Shown one piece after another: positions 1 through 6,736 of a DNA stretch of 11,430 bases. Within the stretch, counting starts at the first letter, position 1; each line of letters opens with the position of its first letter. The DNA comes from an uncultured Collinsella sp. (GTDB lineage Bacteria; Actinomycetota; Coriobacteriia; Coriobacteriales; Coriobacteriaceae), in the NCBI GenBank assembly GCA_900545875.1, contig URAQ01000032.1:1-11430 (forward strand), read 5' to 3'. Below the pieces are notes generated by a model, which worked only from the letters and a program-made list of their open reading frames with translations, was not told the DNA's origin and did no database searches. Made by a program: the position numbers and the translations under genes.

Positions 1-213
1 ACCTACATCGTCAAGGAGCTAAACCGCACGGCCACTATCAGCCGTGGATACGGTGCGTTCTCGGGTCAGCTTGTGACGGTGATCATGTGCGTCTTGAGCC
101 GCCGCGAGGCCGTGAAGCTGCGTCGATACGCGCGCGAGGTCGATCCGGGGTGCTTCATCACGATCGTGGACAGCTCCGAGATCGTGGGCAAGGGCTTCAG
201 GGGCGTCAACTAG
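1..213 (+). CDS. C-terminal end of a YitT/DUF2179-type membrane protein (5' end outside window)
   Basis: An open frame enters at base 1 and stops at the TAG at 211-213, giving 70 residues. The first part (TYIVKELNRTATISRGYGAF) and the ending with DPGCFITIVDSSEIVGKGF match what I know of the soluble C-terminal DUF2179 domain of YitT-family proteins. In these, a multi-pass membrane domain is followed by a small alpha/beta domain rich in conserved glycines (here GYGAFSG and VGKGF). The transmembrane part would lie left of the window. The function of the family is poorly defined. The gene converges on engB, and the two stop codons share the four bases CTAG. Family assignment is from pattern recognition of a short fragment, so it is likely but not certain. 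Confidence 0.68.
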   Translation, partial: TYIVKELNRTATISRGYGAFSGQLVTVIMCVLSRREAVKLRRYAREVDPGCFITIVDSSEIVGKGFRGVN

Positions 214-833
214 TCGACGGCGGCCTCGTTCTCGCCCTCGTCATCCAGGCAGAAATCGACGATGGCCTGCTTGAGGCGGTCGATGCCCAGACCGGATTCG
301 CTGCTCGTGACGATGAGGCGATCGGCGGGGACGCCGATCTGCTTGCGGATCGATGCGGCCTGCTTGCCCTGCTGCGACTTGGAGAGTTTGTCGGCCTTGG
401 TGAGGCAGACGATAAAGTTGAACTCGTTGCCCTGCAGGTAGTCGATCATGTCATGGTCGAGTTTACTGGGGTCGTGACGAATGTCCACCAGTGAGACGAC
501 CAAGTTAAAGCTGCGCTCGGAGTCGAAAAAGTCGCCGATAAGCTCGGCCCAGCGGTCGCGCTCGGCCTTGGAGCGACGGGCGAAACCGTAACCCGGCAGG
601 TCAACGAAATGCACGTCGTCGGCCTCAAAGAAGTTGATGTTGCTCGTCTTGCCCGGCGTACTGGAAACCTTGACCAGGTTCTTGCGGCCAAATAGCTTGT
701 TCATGATGGAGGACTTGCCCACGTTGGAGCGGCCGACGAAGCTCACCTCAGGGCAGGTGGACTCGGGAATCTGCGAAACCTTGCCGTAGCTGGCAACGAA
801 CTTGGCAAGCTGATAGTTAATGGAATCGGCCAT
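210..833 (-). CDS. engB: EngB/YihA-type ribosome-assembly GTPase
   Basis: A 207-residue GTPase of the TRAFAC class, the usual size for EngB/YsxC/YihA, which acts in the cytoplasm on large-subunit ribosome assembly. The G motifs are in order. The P-loop GRSNVGKS is at residues 34-41, the switch I TPGKT at 59-63, DLPG at 78-81, TKAD at 145-148, and a G5-like TSSES follows near 175. The ATG at 831-833 is preferred over a GTG two codons upstream. The AAGGAG at 839-844 lies 5 bases from the ATG but overlaps the GTG. The gene follows mtnN by about 38 bases on the same strand, so the two are probably co-transcribed. Its stop codon overlaps that of the convergent YitT-type gene. Confidence 0.95.
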   Translation of the reverse strand: MADSINYQLAKFVASYGKVSQIPESTCPEVSFVGRSNVGKSSIMNKLFGRKNLVKVSSTPGKTSNINFFEADDVHFVDLPGYGFARRSKAERDRWAELIGDFFDSERSFNLVVSLVDIRHDPSKLDHDMIDYLQGNEFNFIVCLTKADKLSKSQQGKQAASIRKQIGVPADRLIVTSSESGLGIDRLKQAIVDFCLDDEGENEAAVD

Positions 834-838
834 GGACA

Positions 839-844
839 CTCCTT
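839..844 (-). promoter_or_regulatory. Ribosome binding site deciding the engB start
   Basis: AAGGAG on the minus strand lies 5 bases ahead of the ATG at 833. The alternative GTG start at 839 would sit on top of the site, so it is unlikely to be used. Confidence 0.7.
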
Positions 845-871
845 GGTCGTAGGTTCTTACAAATAGACGCG

Positions 872-1612
872 CTATTGCGCAGCGGCAATGCGGCGGACGA
901 TATCGAGCGTGATGTCACTTGCGACACGCGCGTACTCGAACAGATCGAACTCTCGCTCGCAAATTGCATCGTACGCCTCGTCACAATTATCGCTGATAGC
1001 GCGCAACACCAGGCAATCGACACCATTTTTGGTTGCGACATGGGCAATTGCCGCGCCCTCCATGCCGACACAATCGGCATGCGTCGCCTCGATAGCGTCG
1101 TTGCGCATGGTGGCGCCCGTCACAAAGCGGTTGCCCGTGGCAATCGTGCCGACCAGGAACTGCTTGGTGCCCTCATTCGAAGCGACTGCATTTGTCGAAG
1201 CGTCAACAAACCCACGCTCAGCAAGCACTTCGGCGGCAATATCGACCAGCGCGGGCGTCGAGCCAAACTCCTCGAGCCCCGGTGCGGACTCAGCGATAAG
1301 CGCGGTATCGGTATCCAGATAGCGTAGGCGTTTGCCAATGACCACATCGTCGATATGGAGCTTGGGGTTCAAACCGCCCGCAATGCCCGAAAACACAACA
1401 GCCTGCGGAGCATACTTGCTAATGAGGTGCTGTGTTGCAGCGGCGGCGTTCACCGTGCCCATGCCCGCCGTTGTGGCGACAACTGTCAGGCCGTCGAGCT
1501 CACCGCTCACAACGGTCAAGCCTGCCTCCCGTGCCTCGCAAACGTCGCTCAGCTCTCCCTTAATCTGCATGATCTCTTTTTCGAGCGCACCGATAATCGC
1601 GATGGTAGTCAT
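872..1612 (-). CDS. mtnN: 5'-methylthioadenosine/S-adenosylhomocysteine nucleosidase
   Basis: A 246-residue enzyme of the PNP/UDP family that cleaves adenine from MTA and SAH, feeding methionine salvage and autoinducer-2 precursor formation in the cytoplasm. Visible signatures are the N-terminal IIGALEKE with the expected general-base Glu near residue 13, FSGIAGG at 74-80, the ribose-binding VGMEGAA with Glu185, and the RAISDN motif with the catalytic Asp208. The length is close to the 230-250 usual for the family. The ATG at 1612 is preferred to a TTG four codons earlier, because GGGGAA at 1617-1622 lies just ahead of it and this start keeps the family's compact N-terminus. The gene sits 78 bases below the serine hydrolase gene and 38 bases above engB. 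Confidence 0.93.
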   Translation of the reverse strand: MTTIAIIGALEKEIMQIKGELSDVCEAREAGLTVVSGELDGLTVVATTAGMGTVNAAAATQHLISKYAPQAVVFSGIAGGLNPKLHIDDVVIGKRLRYLDTDTALIAESAPGLEEFGSTPALVDIAAEVLAERGFVDASTNAVASNEGTKQFLVGTIATGNRFVTGATMRNDAIEATHADCVGMEGAAIAHVATKNGVDCLVLRAISDNCDEAYDAICEREFDLFEYARVASDITLDIVRRIAAAQ

Positions 1613-1666
1613 ACCATTCCCCAAACCTATTCGAAATTCTCAACCACGGTATGGTACCAGCATTTT

Positions 1667-1683
1667 GTTTGACCTCGTCAAAC
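1667..1683. promoter_or_regulatory. Perfect 7-bp inverted repeat in the mtnN upstream region, possible operator or promoter part
   Basis: GTTTGAC and GTCAAAC flank a 3-base centre (CTC). On the minus strand the left half supplies a TTGACG that could act as a -35 for mtnN, with TACCAT 19 bases further on, which is long spacing. No T-run follows on either strand, so a terminator for the serine hydrolase gene is less likely. The role is inferred only from position and symmetry. Confidence 0.3.
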
Positions 1684-1690
1684 GAACACG

Positions 1691-2809
1691 CTAAGCCAGT
1701 GCAGCTCGCGTATCAAACAGAGCCTTTGCAATCGCAGCCGTAACCTCGCTCGAACGGTCACTCCATGGCATCGATGTCATGACGCTCATGACATAGGTAC
1801 GGCCATCGATGTCGATGAGGCCTGCATCGCATGTCGAATAGTAACCATCCTCGCTAATCCAGCCTGCCTTGTTGCGCACCAAAACCTGCTCGTCCGCAAT
1901 GCCATCGCGAATAAACGAGCGCGATGTTGATGCCAGAAGGCCCGACAACCACTGTGAAGTCTCGGTATCCATGCTCAGATACTCGCTCATCTCACGCCAT
2001 AACCTCGCAGAAGTGCGCGGGCAGTAGGTCGGAAAATCACTCATCGGATCCAGTGCCGTTTCGTCATCAACACCCAGATTGGCAATCCAATCCTCATAGC
2101 CATCATGGTCAAACGCCGCGCGTAACGCGATAAACGAATCGTTGTCTGAGTTGACGACGGCATTCTCGATAAGGTCGCGCACCGTCTGCCAGCCCATGCT
2201 GTAACCACCATACGTGGCTAAAGGCCCATCGAGCGGCACCTGCCCCGATTCGACCAACGTCTCGCAAATATAGAGTGCATACAGCGCCTTATAACTGCTC
2301 GCTCCATACACCTCAACATCGGCGTTATACGTCACGCCCCTACCACTCGATAGGTCGTAGAACACTACACCCACGTCGCCCAGCTCCTGCGCCCGACACA
2401 GGGCATCCTGGAGCGAGGCAAGGCTCTCATCCTCCAAGGCAGGAGTCTTGTTATCCACCAACGAGAAGGTCCGAACGGTATCACCCGAAGGGATATCGTT
2501 GAAGTCCGCCTTCGAAAGTCTCGTCTTGAGATCTGCCGTCGACAGAGCTTGATCTGCCGACGCTTTGGACTTTGAAACCTTCTCGTTTTGCAGCTGTACC
2601 GTTGACGCATCTGGACGCCCCGTTCGCTCCGAGGCGTAGGTTTTAACGGTAATTCCGAGGATAATAACCGCCGACGTTAGCATCCCAATGGCGGCAATCT
2701 TCCTCACGCGGATGCGAGCGCCGGCAAGGCCACGCGAAGACGTGCCCTTCGTCTTATATCTGCTGCCATGCTGCGGCATATACTCGTCCCGCGATGCGAT
2801 GTTTCGCAC
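1691..2809 (-). CDS. Membrane-anchored serine hydrolase, class A beta-lactamase fold
   Basis: A 372-residue protein with a basic N-terminus, one hydrophobic segment at about residues 38-58 and an extracytoplasmic domain from about 130. It carries the penicillin-recognising serine triad in order. SSYK at 171-174 is the SxxK nucleophile/base, SDN is at 221-223, and KAG at 314-316 is in the position of KTG. This matches the beta-lactamase-like serine hydrolases (Pfam Beta-lactamase2 type) common in Gram-positives. Those proteins are more often cell-wall or small-substrate hydrolases than resistance enzymes, and the true substrate is unknown. The Ser/Lys/Asp-rich linker at about 60-125 looks flexible. 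The GTG start is supported by AGGAG at 2815-2819, 5 bases away. Residue 11 (ATG) is an alternative start that would keep the membrane segment. Confidence 0.82.
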   Translation of the reverse strand: MRNIASRDEYMPQHGSRYKTKGTSSRGLAGARIRVRKIAAIGMLTSAVIILGITVKTYASERTGRPDASTVQLQNEKVSKSKASADQALSTADLKTRLSKADFNDIPSGDTVRTFSLVDNKTPALEDESLASLQDALCRAQELGDVGVVFYDLSSGRGVTYNADVEVYGASSYKALYALYICETLVESGQVPLDGPLATYGGYSMGWQTVRDLIENAVVNSDNDSFIALRAAFDHDGYEDWIANLGVDDETALDPMSDFPTYCPRTSARLWREMSEYLSMDTETSQWLSGLLASTSRSFIRDGIADEQVLVRNKAGWISEDGYYSTCDAGLIDIDGRTYVMSVMTSMPWSDRSSEVTAAIAKALFDTRAALA

Positions 2810-2846
2810 GTGGTCTCCTGACTGCCACCGTTTATATACGAGCAGT

Positions 2847-2874
2847 ATGATACCGAGCAGGCATTTCTTTCCAA
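2847..2874 (-). promoter_or_regulatory. Possible promoter of the serine hydrolase gene
   Basis: On the minus strand TTGGAA (2869-2874) and TATCAT (2847-2852) are separated by 16 bases, and the start codon lies about 38 bases downstream. The match to sigma-70-type boxes is moderate and no other support is visible. Confidence 0.35.
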
Positions 2875-2967
2875 AGATATTCAGCGGCGTTTAAGGTGTC
2901 TTTAAAGAAACCACAAGCGTATTTATCCAAATGGCACGATTCTGTTGCGCATCTCTACCCAAAACGA

Positions 2968-3033
2968 AGTTGCGGTGAAATGGTTCCTGTTGGGCGACAT
3001 GGGCCTAAAAACAAGAACTATTCCACCGCAACT
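2968..3033 (-). terminator. Long imperfect hairpin downstream of pflA, terminator-like or a repeat element
   Basis: Two 23-base arms (2968-2990 and 3011-3033) around a 20-base loop are complementary except at three positions, all transitions. In the minus-strand RNA two of these become G-U pairs and one remains a mismatch. In the plus-strand RNA two are A-C clashes, so the fold suits the pflA transcript. It begins 37 bases after the pflA stop and is followed by TCGTTTT, a short U-rich tail. It may be the pflA terminator. Its length and isolated intergenic position also fit a dispersed palindromic repeat (REP or MITE-like). The rest of the 260-base gap holds the promoter listed for the serine hydrolase and nothing else I recognise. 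Confidence 0.5.
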
Positions 3034-3069
3034 CAGCTGGGAACGAGGGGATATGAGGGCTATGGCATG

Positions 3070-3888
3070 CTATCCGATAGCGTTTTTGAGCTCCGCGCGG
3101 CGCTTTTTCATGCCCGTCATGACGGCATTGCGCAACTCGGGCATGCGCGCGGTATCCATCTGGGGCACGCCCTCAAGCTTATAGGGAATGCCCAGTTGCT
3201 CGTACTTGACGACACCCATCGTGTGATACGGCAGCATCTCCAAACCCACCACGTTGTGCCATGGAGCGATCAGGCAACCAAGCTTCTCGCATTCCTCCAC
3301 CGTGTCGGTAATGCCCGGCACCACCACGTGGCGGATAACGACCTTAATCTTGCGACGTGCAAGCTCATCGCCAAACGCCAGGATGCGTGCGGGATCACAA
3401 CCGGTCAGCTTTTTATGCTCGACGGGATCGGCGTGCTTAATGTCGAGCAGCACCATATCGGTCTCGTTGAGTACGGCATCGAACTTCTCGGGATGCGCGG
3501 GATCGAACGCATAGCCACAGCTATCCAAGCAGGTATGCACGCGACCATCGGGGTTGTTGTGCATTGCACGGAACAGGTCGGCCAAAAACTCGGGCTGCAG
3601 AAGTGGCTCGCCGCCCGAAACCGTAATTCCGCCGCTGCGGTAAAACTCATGGTTACTCTGGAACTCGTCCATAAGGTGCTCGACGGTCACCATGGTGCCG
3701 CCGCTAACCGACCAAGTATCGGGATTGTGACAATACGCACAGCGCATGGGACAGCCCTGAACAAACACCACAAAGCGGATGCCGGGTCCGTCGACCGTTC
3801 CCATCGTCTCGATTGAATGCACGCGGCCTAGGGCAAATGCGGAATCCTCAGGACGAGCGTCCACACCCTCAAGCGTCATCTCAGCCAT
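3070..3888 (-). CDS. pflA: Pyruvate formate-lyase activating enzyme (radical SAM)
   Basis: A 272-residue radical-SAM activase that uses a [4Fe-4S] cluster and S-adenosylmethionine to install the glycyl radical on pyruvate formate-lyase under anaerobiosis. The cluster motif CPMRCAYC (Cys46, Cys50, Cys53, spaced CxxxCxxC) is followed by HNPDTW. TVDGPGIRFVVFVQGC, just before it, is typical of PflA. SGGEPLLQPEF is the glycine-rich SAM-contacting region. The ATG at 3888 is chosen over a TTG ten codons upstream and an ATG three codons later. An AAGG lies 8 bases ahead, and the length then agrees with the family (about 245-270). No pflB is visible: the neighbours are DegV (upstream) and the serine hydrolase. 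Activation of another glycyl-radical enzyme cannot be excluded. Confidence 0.92.
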   Translation of the reverse strand: MAEMTLEGVDARPEDSAFALGRVHSIETMGTVDGPGIRFVVFVQGCPMRCAYCHNPDTWSVSGGTMVTVEHLMDEFQSNHEFYRSGGITVSGGEPLLQPEFLADLFRAMHNNPDGRVHTCLDSCGYAFDPAHPEKFDAVLNETDMVLLDIKHADPVEHKKLTGCDPARILAFGDELARRKIKVVIRHVVVPGITDTVEECEKLGCLIAPWHNVVGLEMLPYHTMGVVKYEQLGIPYKLEGVPQMDTARMPELRNAVMTGMKKRRAELKNAIG

Positions 3889-3935
3889 TCCCGCTACCTT
3901 GCCTCTCCTTGGATGCAACCAATTAAAATGCCAGA

Positions 3936-3984
3936 GCCATTCTAGCCCATGCGTTTGCGTTTAAACGTCTCGGGCTAGAATGGC
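3936..3984. terminator. Perfect 13-bp inverted repeat between degV and pflA, probable terminator and possible pflA operator
   Basis: GCCATTCTAGCCC (3936-3948) and GGGCTAGAATGGC (3972-3984) are exact complements around a 23-base loop that itself contains CGTTTAAACG. Outside the stem both flanks carry a further complementary A/T word (ATTAAAA on the left, TTTTAAT on the right), so each strand reads a GC-containing stem followed closely by a T-run. Position and shape suit termination of the DegV transcript, perhaps in both directions. The stem lies only about 50 bases from the pflA start codon and contains TAGAAT, a fair -10. Overlap with the pflA promoter, and hence a regulatory role, is therefore possible, although no good -35 is present. 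Confidence 0.55.
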
Positions 3985-3998
3985 ACGTTTTAATCTAT

Positions 3999-4019
3999 CC
4001 CCCATCACCATGGCTGGGG
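3999..4019 (-). other. Small GC-rich hairpin just downstream of degV
   Basis: CCAT and ATGG around a 4-base loop, extended by CCC/GGG with a two-base bulge, give a compact stem about 45 bases after the DegV stop. There is no clear T-run directly behind it. It may act together with the larger inverted repeat at 3936-3984. Confidence 0.3.
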
Positions 4020-4062
4020 TCTACGTCGAGATGTCAGGCTGAAGAACGCTCGCCTGCGGCCT

Positions 4063-4917
4063 TTACGCCTTAAGCGTGAGCACCGCACCGAAGGCGGTCG
4101 GGCCACAGTGGCTCGAGATGACGCCGCCGACTTGAGTCCAGGTAACGTCCTTAAAGCCCAGGTCATGCGCATAGACTTCCATGTCATCGCGCAGCTCCTG
4201 GGAAAGGCCCACCGAATACGCCAGGCCAATGTGCGAGTAGTCAATCTCGCCCTTCGCAACCATGTGGTCAATGAAGGCGCGGGCGCACTTGAGCATAGAA
4301 CCGCGGAACTTCTTGGTCGCCACGAACTTACCGCCCGTCACCTCAATGCAGGGCTTAATCTTGAGCAGATGGGCACCAAGGAATGCGACGTTGGACAAGC
4401 GACCGCCCGCCTTAAGGAAGGCAAGGTCCGTAGGAACAAAACCCAGCAACACGCGGTCCATGACGGAGTTCGTAAATGCAAAGATCTCGTCAACGGTGGC
4501 ATCGGGATGAGCCTCAATATACTTGGCGGTCTCGACGACAACGAGCGACTGGCCCACCGAGACAAAGCGCGTGTCCATGGAGAACACGTAGTCGCGCCCC
4601 TGAGCCGCAATCTTAGAGGACTGATGCGAACAGGTCGTGGCCTCGGAATATGCAAGATGCAAAATAGTCGCGTCGGGTTGCTCGGCATGGATGCGGTCGT
4701 ACACATGCGCAAAATCCGCTGGCGAACAGCCACTGGTCTTGGGCATCACACCAAACTCGTTGCAGCGCGAATAAATCTCGAGCGGATCGATCGAGCCGTC
4801 CTCGACGGTCTCGTCACCAATCGTGACATGCATGGGCACGCGCACGATGCCGTAGCGCTCGCAGAGCTCCGGCGTTACATCCGACCCAGACTCAACCACG
4901 ATTACATACTTGCCCAT
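4063..4917 (-). CDS. DegV-family fatty-acid-binding protein
   Basis: A 284-residue DegV/FakB-like protein. The family binds a single fatty acid and, in Firmicutes, presents it to the kinase FakA. Whether that holds here is inference. Seen in order are the opening strand with ESGSD near residues 9-13, the first-lobe PKTSGCSP ligand-binding loop, and a C-terminal stretch containing FLKAGGRLSN, followed by LLKIKPCIEVTGGKF, the most characteristic block of the family. The loop that usually reads like SSxLSGTY is instead YSEATTCSHQSS, so the member is divergent there. The start at 4917 (MGKYVIV) places the first beta-strand as in relatives. A further 24 codons upstream stay open but look non-homologous, and the ribosome site is weak in both cases. 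It is flanked by terminator-like hairpins, so it is probably monocistronic. Confidence 0.88.
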   Translation of the reverse strand: MGKYVIVVESGSDVTPELCERYGIVRVPMHVTIGDETVEDGSIDPLEIYSRCNEFGVMPKTSGCSPADFAHVYDRIHAEQPDATILHLAYSEATTCSHQSSKIAAQGRDYVFSMDTRFVSVGQSLVVVETAKYIEAHPDATVDEIFAFTNSVMDRVLLGFVPTDLAFLKAGGRLSNVAFLGAHLLKIKPCIEVTGGKFVATKKFRGSMLKCARAFIDHMVAKGEIDYSHIGLAYSVGLSQELRDDMEVYAHDLGFKDVTWTQVGGVISSHCGPTAFGAVLTLKA

Positions 4918-5001
4918 TCTTATCACGACCCATCTCGACATTGGCTTTTCAATACATGACACGCGCGTCGCGCTGTTGCACAACGGCATCTAAGCGCCAA
5001 A

Positions 5002-5040
5002 GAGACGCCGCCCTTTGCACATAACAAAGGACAGCGTCTC
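5002..5040 (-). terminator. Terminator-like hairpin ending the fructoside operon
   Basis: Two 16-base arms (5002-5017 and 5025-5040) enclose a 7-base loop. In the minus-strand RNA all 16 pairs can form, two of them G-U. In the plus-strand RNA those two are C-A clashes. The structure is thus built for transcripts coming from the GH32 gene, whose stop lies about 150 bases upstream. Only a short TTT follows the stem, so termination may be weak or need a factor. The 150 bases between the stop and this hairpin hold a small CGTGC/GCACG stem (5177-5191) at the very end of the gene and an imperfect AGTTG/CAACT palindrome near 5132-5147, with no gene. Confidence 0.55.
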
Positions 5041-5192
5041 CCTGGAAAACTCCGTGCTTAACTGAGATTTTACACGGTTTATTAAGGAGTGTTACTTATT
5101 CCGCAAACGGTCGCTATACGCGATAAACGGTAGTTGGCCGCGGCAACTGCGACACATTCCGCCCAACAAGTCCAATCGTGCTCCATGCACGG

Positions 5193-6635
5193 TTAATGAG
5201 CGAGGCGGTAGAAATCCATCGACGCCGCGCCCTCGGCGTGCAGCGCCATCGCCGGAACCGCCGACGAATAGGTACGGCTCGTAAGTGCCGCCTCACCGCC
5301 GTTGGCAAAAATCTCGACCATCGTAGTGTCCGAAAGCACGCGCAGGTCGCGAAGCTCGCCGAGCTCAATCGACCTCTGGTCGCGCCCATAGCCTTCGTCA
5401 CCCATGTCGAGGGTAAGCATCCCGTCCGCATAGCGCACAAAGACACCCTTGCGAATCTCGAGCTCAACCATCTTGGCGCCCTCACAGGAAACCACGAGAT
5501 CAAACAGGCGGCCCGGCTCCTCAACGGTTTCACCGCCTGTCGTGCGAACGCAGTCGCCGCGCATCCTCTCAATCTCGTGCGCCGGCTGCTGGCAGAGCTT
5601 ACCATCGCGCATGCTCAGCTCTCGCGGCACCGTCAACGCGCACTGCCACCCGCGCGCCACCGTCGGGTTTTCCGCCGTCGCATCGGGGCAACCCGACCAT
5701 CCGATCATCAATCGCCGGCCTGCAGCATCCTCAAAGGACTGCGGAGCATAGAAATCAAAACCGGCATCGACCATCGGGGGCATGCCCTTCCCGACGATTT
5801 TAAAGCTCGGCGCCTCCCAATCGGCCTCGATGGGGAACCACACGCACTGATGCGGATTGCGGTAACGCCAACCATCGGCAGGCACACCCTGCGGACAGCA
5901 AACGAGAATAAGCTCGCCATCAAGCTCAAACAGATCAGGGCACTCCCACATAAAGCCAAACTTCTCGCCCAGCTCAATGCGCGTCGCATAGCTCCAGACC
6001 CCTAAATCACGCGAAGTATAGACAAGCACGCAGCCACGGTCGTCTTTCGTACGAGCGCCCAGAACCATGTAGTAGATACCATCGTGCTCAAGGATCTTGG
6101 GGTCGCGCACGTGCGTACCGATATCGTCGGGGTAATCGACTGGTCCAACAGCCATGCGCTTCTCGCCCAATTCGTCGGGATTCTCGGCAACCATATGAAT
6201 CTGGTTTTGCTCACGGCCCGTCAACACGTAGTCGTAATCATCGCGGTCAAAATGCTTGACGTTGCCGGTATAGACGTAGTGAATCTTGCCATCACGTACA
6301 AAGGCAGAACCAGAATACGCTCCGCTCGAATCCAAATCGGAATCGGGGAACAGCACGGGGCCGTGATTCTCGTACGTCACAAAATCCTTTGTCGTCAGAT
6401 GGTTCCAAAGCACTGGACCGCCATGCGCAGCATCGAACGGATCGTATTGATGATAGATGTGATACGTATCACCAATCTGAACCAAACCGTTGGGGTCGTT
6501 GAGCCAGCCAAGCTCAGGCTCCACATGGAACAGAAGCCTATCGGGGTCGGACGCGATGCGAGCCGCCGTCTCATCCTGTCCGACACGCCACTGCTCATAG
6601 TCCGCGCGTGTCACCTTGTTTTTTTGATTTAACAT
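5193..6635 (-). CDS. GH32 sucrose-6-phosphate hydrolase (beta-fructofuranosidase), canonical
   Basis: A 480-residue cytosolic glycoside hydrolase of family 32, with no signal peptide. It hydrolyses the beta-fructosidic bond of sucrose 6-phosphate (or related phosphorylated fructosides) delivered by the PTS. The catalytic signature is complete. WLNDPNG at 44-50 has nucleophile Asp47, RDP at 177-179 has the transition-state-stabilising Asp178, and WECPD has acid/base Glu231. YHQYDPFDA at 61-69 is also typical of ScrB/SacA enzymes. The N-terminal beta-propeller runs to about residue 340, followed by the beta-sandwich with MVEIFANGGE near its end. The length (usually 460-500) is normal. It is the last gene of the operon, 101 bases after the EIIBC gene, with a strong stem-loop in that gap and only a weak ribosome site (GAGAAAG). 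Confidence 0.93.
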   Translation of the reverse strand: MLNQKNKVTRADYEQWRVGQDETAARIASDPDRLLFHVEPELGWLNDPNGLVQIGDTYHIYHQYDPFDAAHGGPVLWNHLTTKDFVTYENHGPVLFPDSDLDSSGAYSGSAFVRDGKIHYVYTGNVKHFDRDDYDYVLTGREQNQIHMVAENPDELGEKRMAVGPVDYPDDIGTHVRDPKILEHDGIYYMVLGARTKDDRGCVLVYTSRDLGVWSYATRIELGEKFGFMWECPDLFELDGELILVCCPQGVPADGWRYRNPHQCVWFPIEADWEAPSFKIVGKGMPPMVDAGFDFYAPQSFEDAAGRRLMIGWSGCPDATAENPTVARGWQCALTVPRELSMRDGKLCQQPAHEIERMRGDCVRTTGGETVEEPGRLFDLVVSCEGAKMVELEIRKGVFVRYADGMLTLDMGDEGYGRDQRSIELGELRDLRVLSDTTMVEIFANGGEAALTSRTYSSAVPAMALHAEGAASMDFYRLAH

Positions 6636-6657
6636 CGCCGTTGACTTTCTCGTCTAT

Positions 6658-6699
6658 GGGGAAGGACGCTCGACTCACACGAGTCGAACGCCCTTCCTC
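6658..6699 (-). other. Strong intercistronic stem-loop between EIIBC and the last GH32 gene
   Basis: Two 19-base arms (6658-6676 and 6681-6699) enclose a 4-base loop. They differ from perfect complementarity at three positions. In the minus-strand mRNA two are G-U wobbles and only one, near the base, is a mismatch. In the opposite strand two are A-C clashes. There is no T-run after it. The stem ends 22 bases ahead of the GH32 start codon. It is best read as an mRNA-processing, stability or attenuation element that sets the ratio of transporter to hydrolase. A partial terminator is the alternative. Confidence 0.6.
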
Positions 6700-6736
6700 A
6701 AATGGACTTATCCTCAGATTACACTGAACGGCTCAA

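Noticed and set aside
2896..3816. A 306-codon plus-strand open frame
   Set aside because: It is a mirror of pflA on the other strand. The translation is rich in His and Arg with no family signature, and pflA carries clear cluster motifs.
4108..4959. A 283-codon plus-strand open frame
   Set aside because: It is antisense to the DegV gene, which has conserved motifs. The mirror frame has none.
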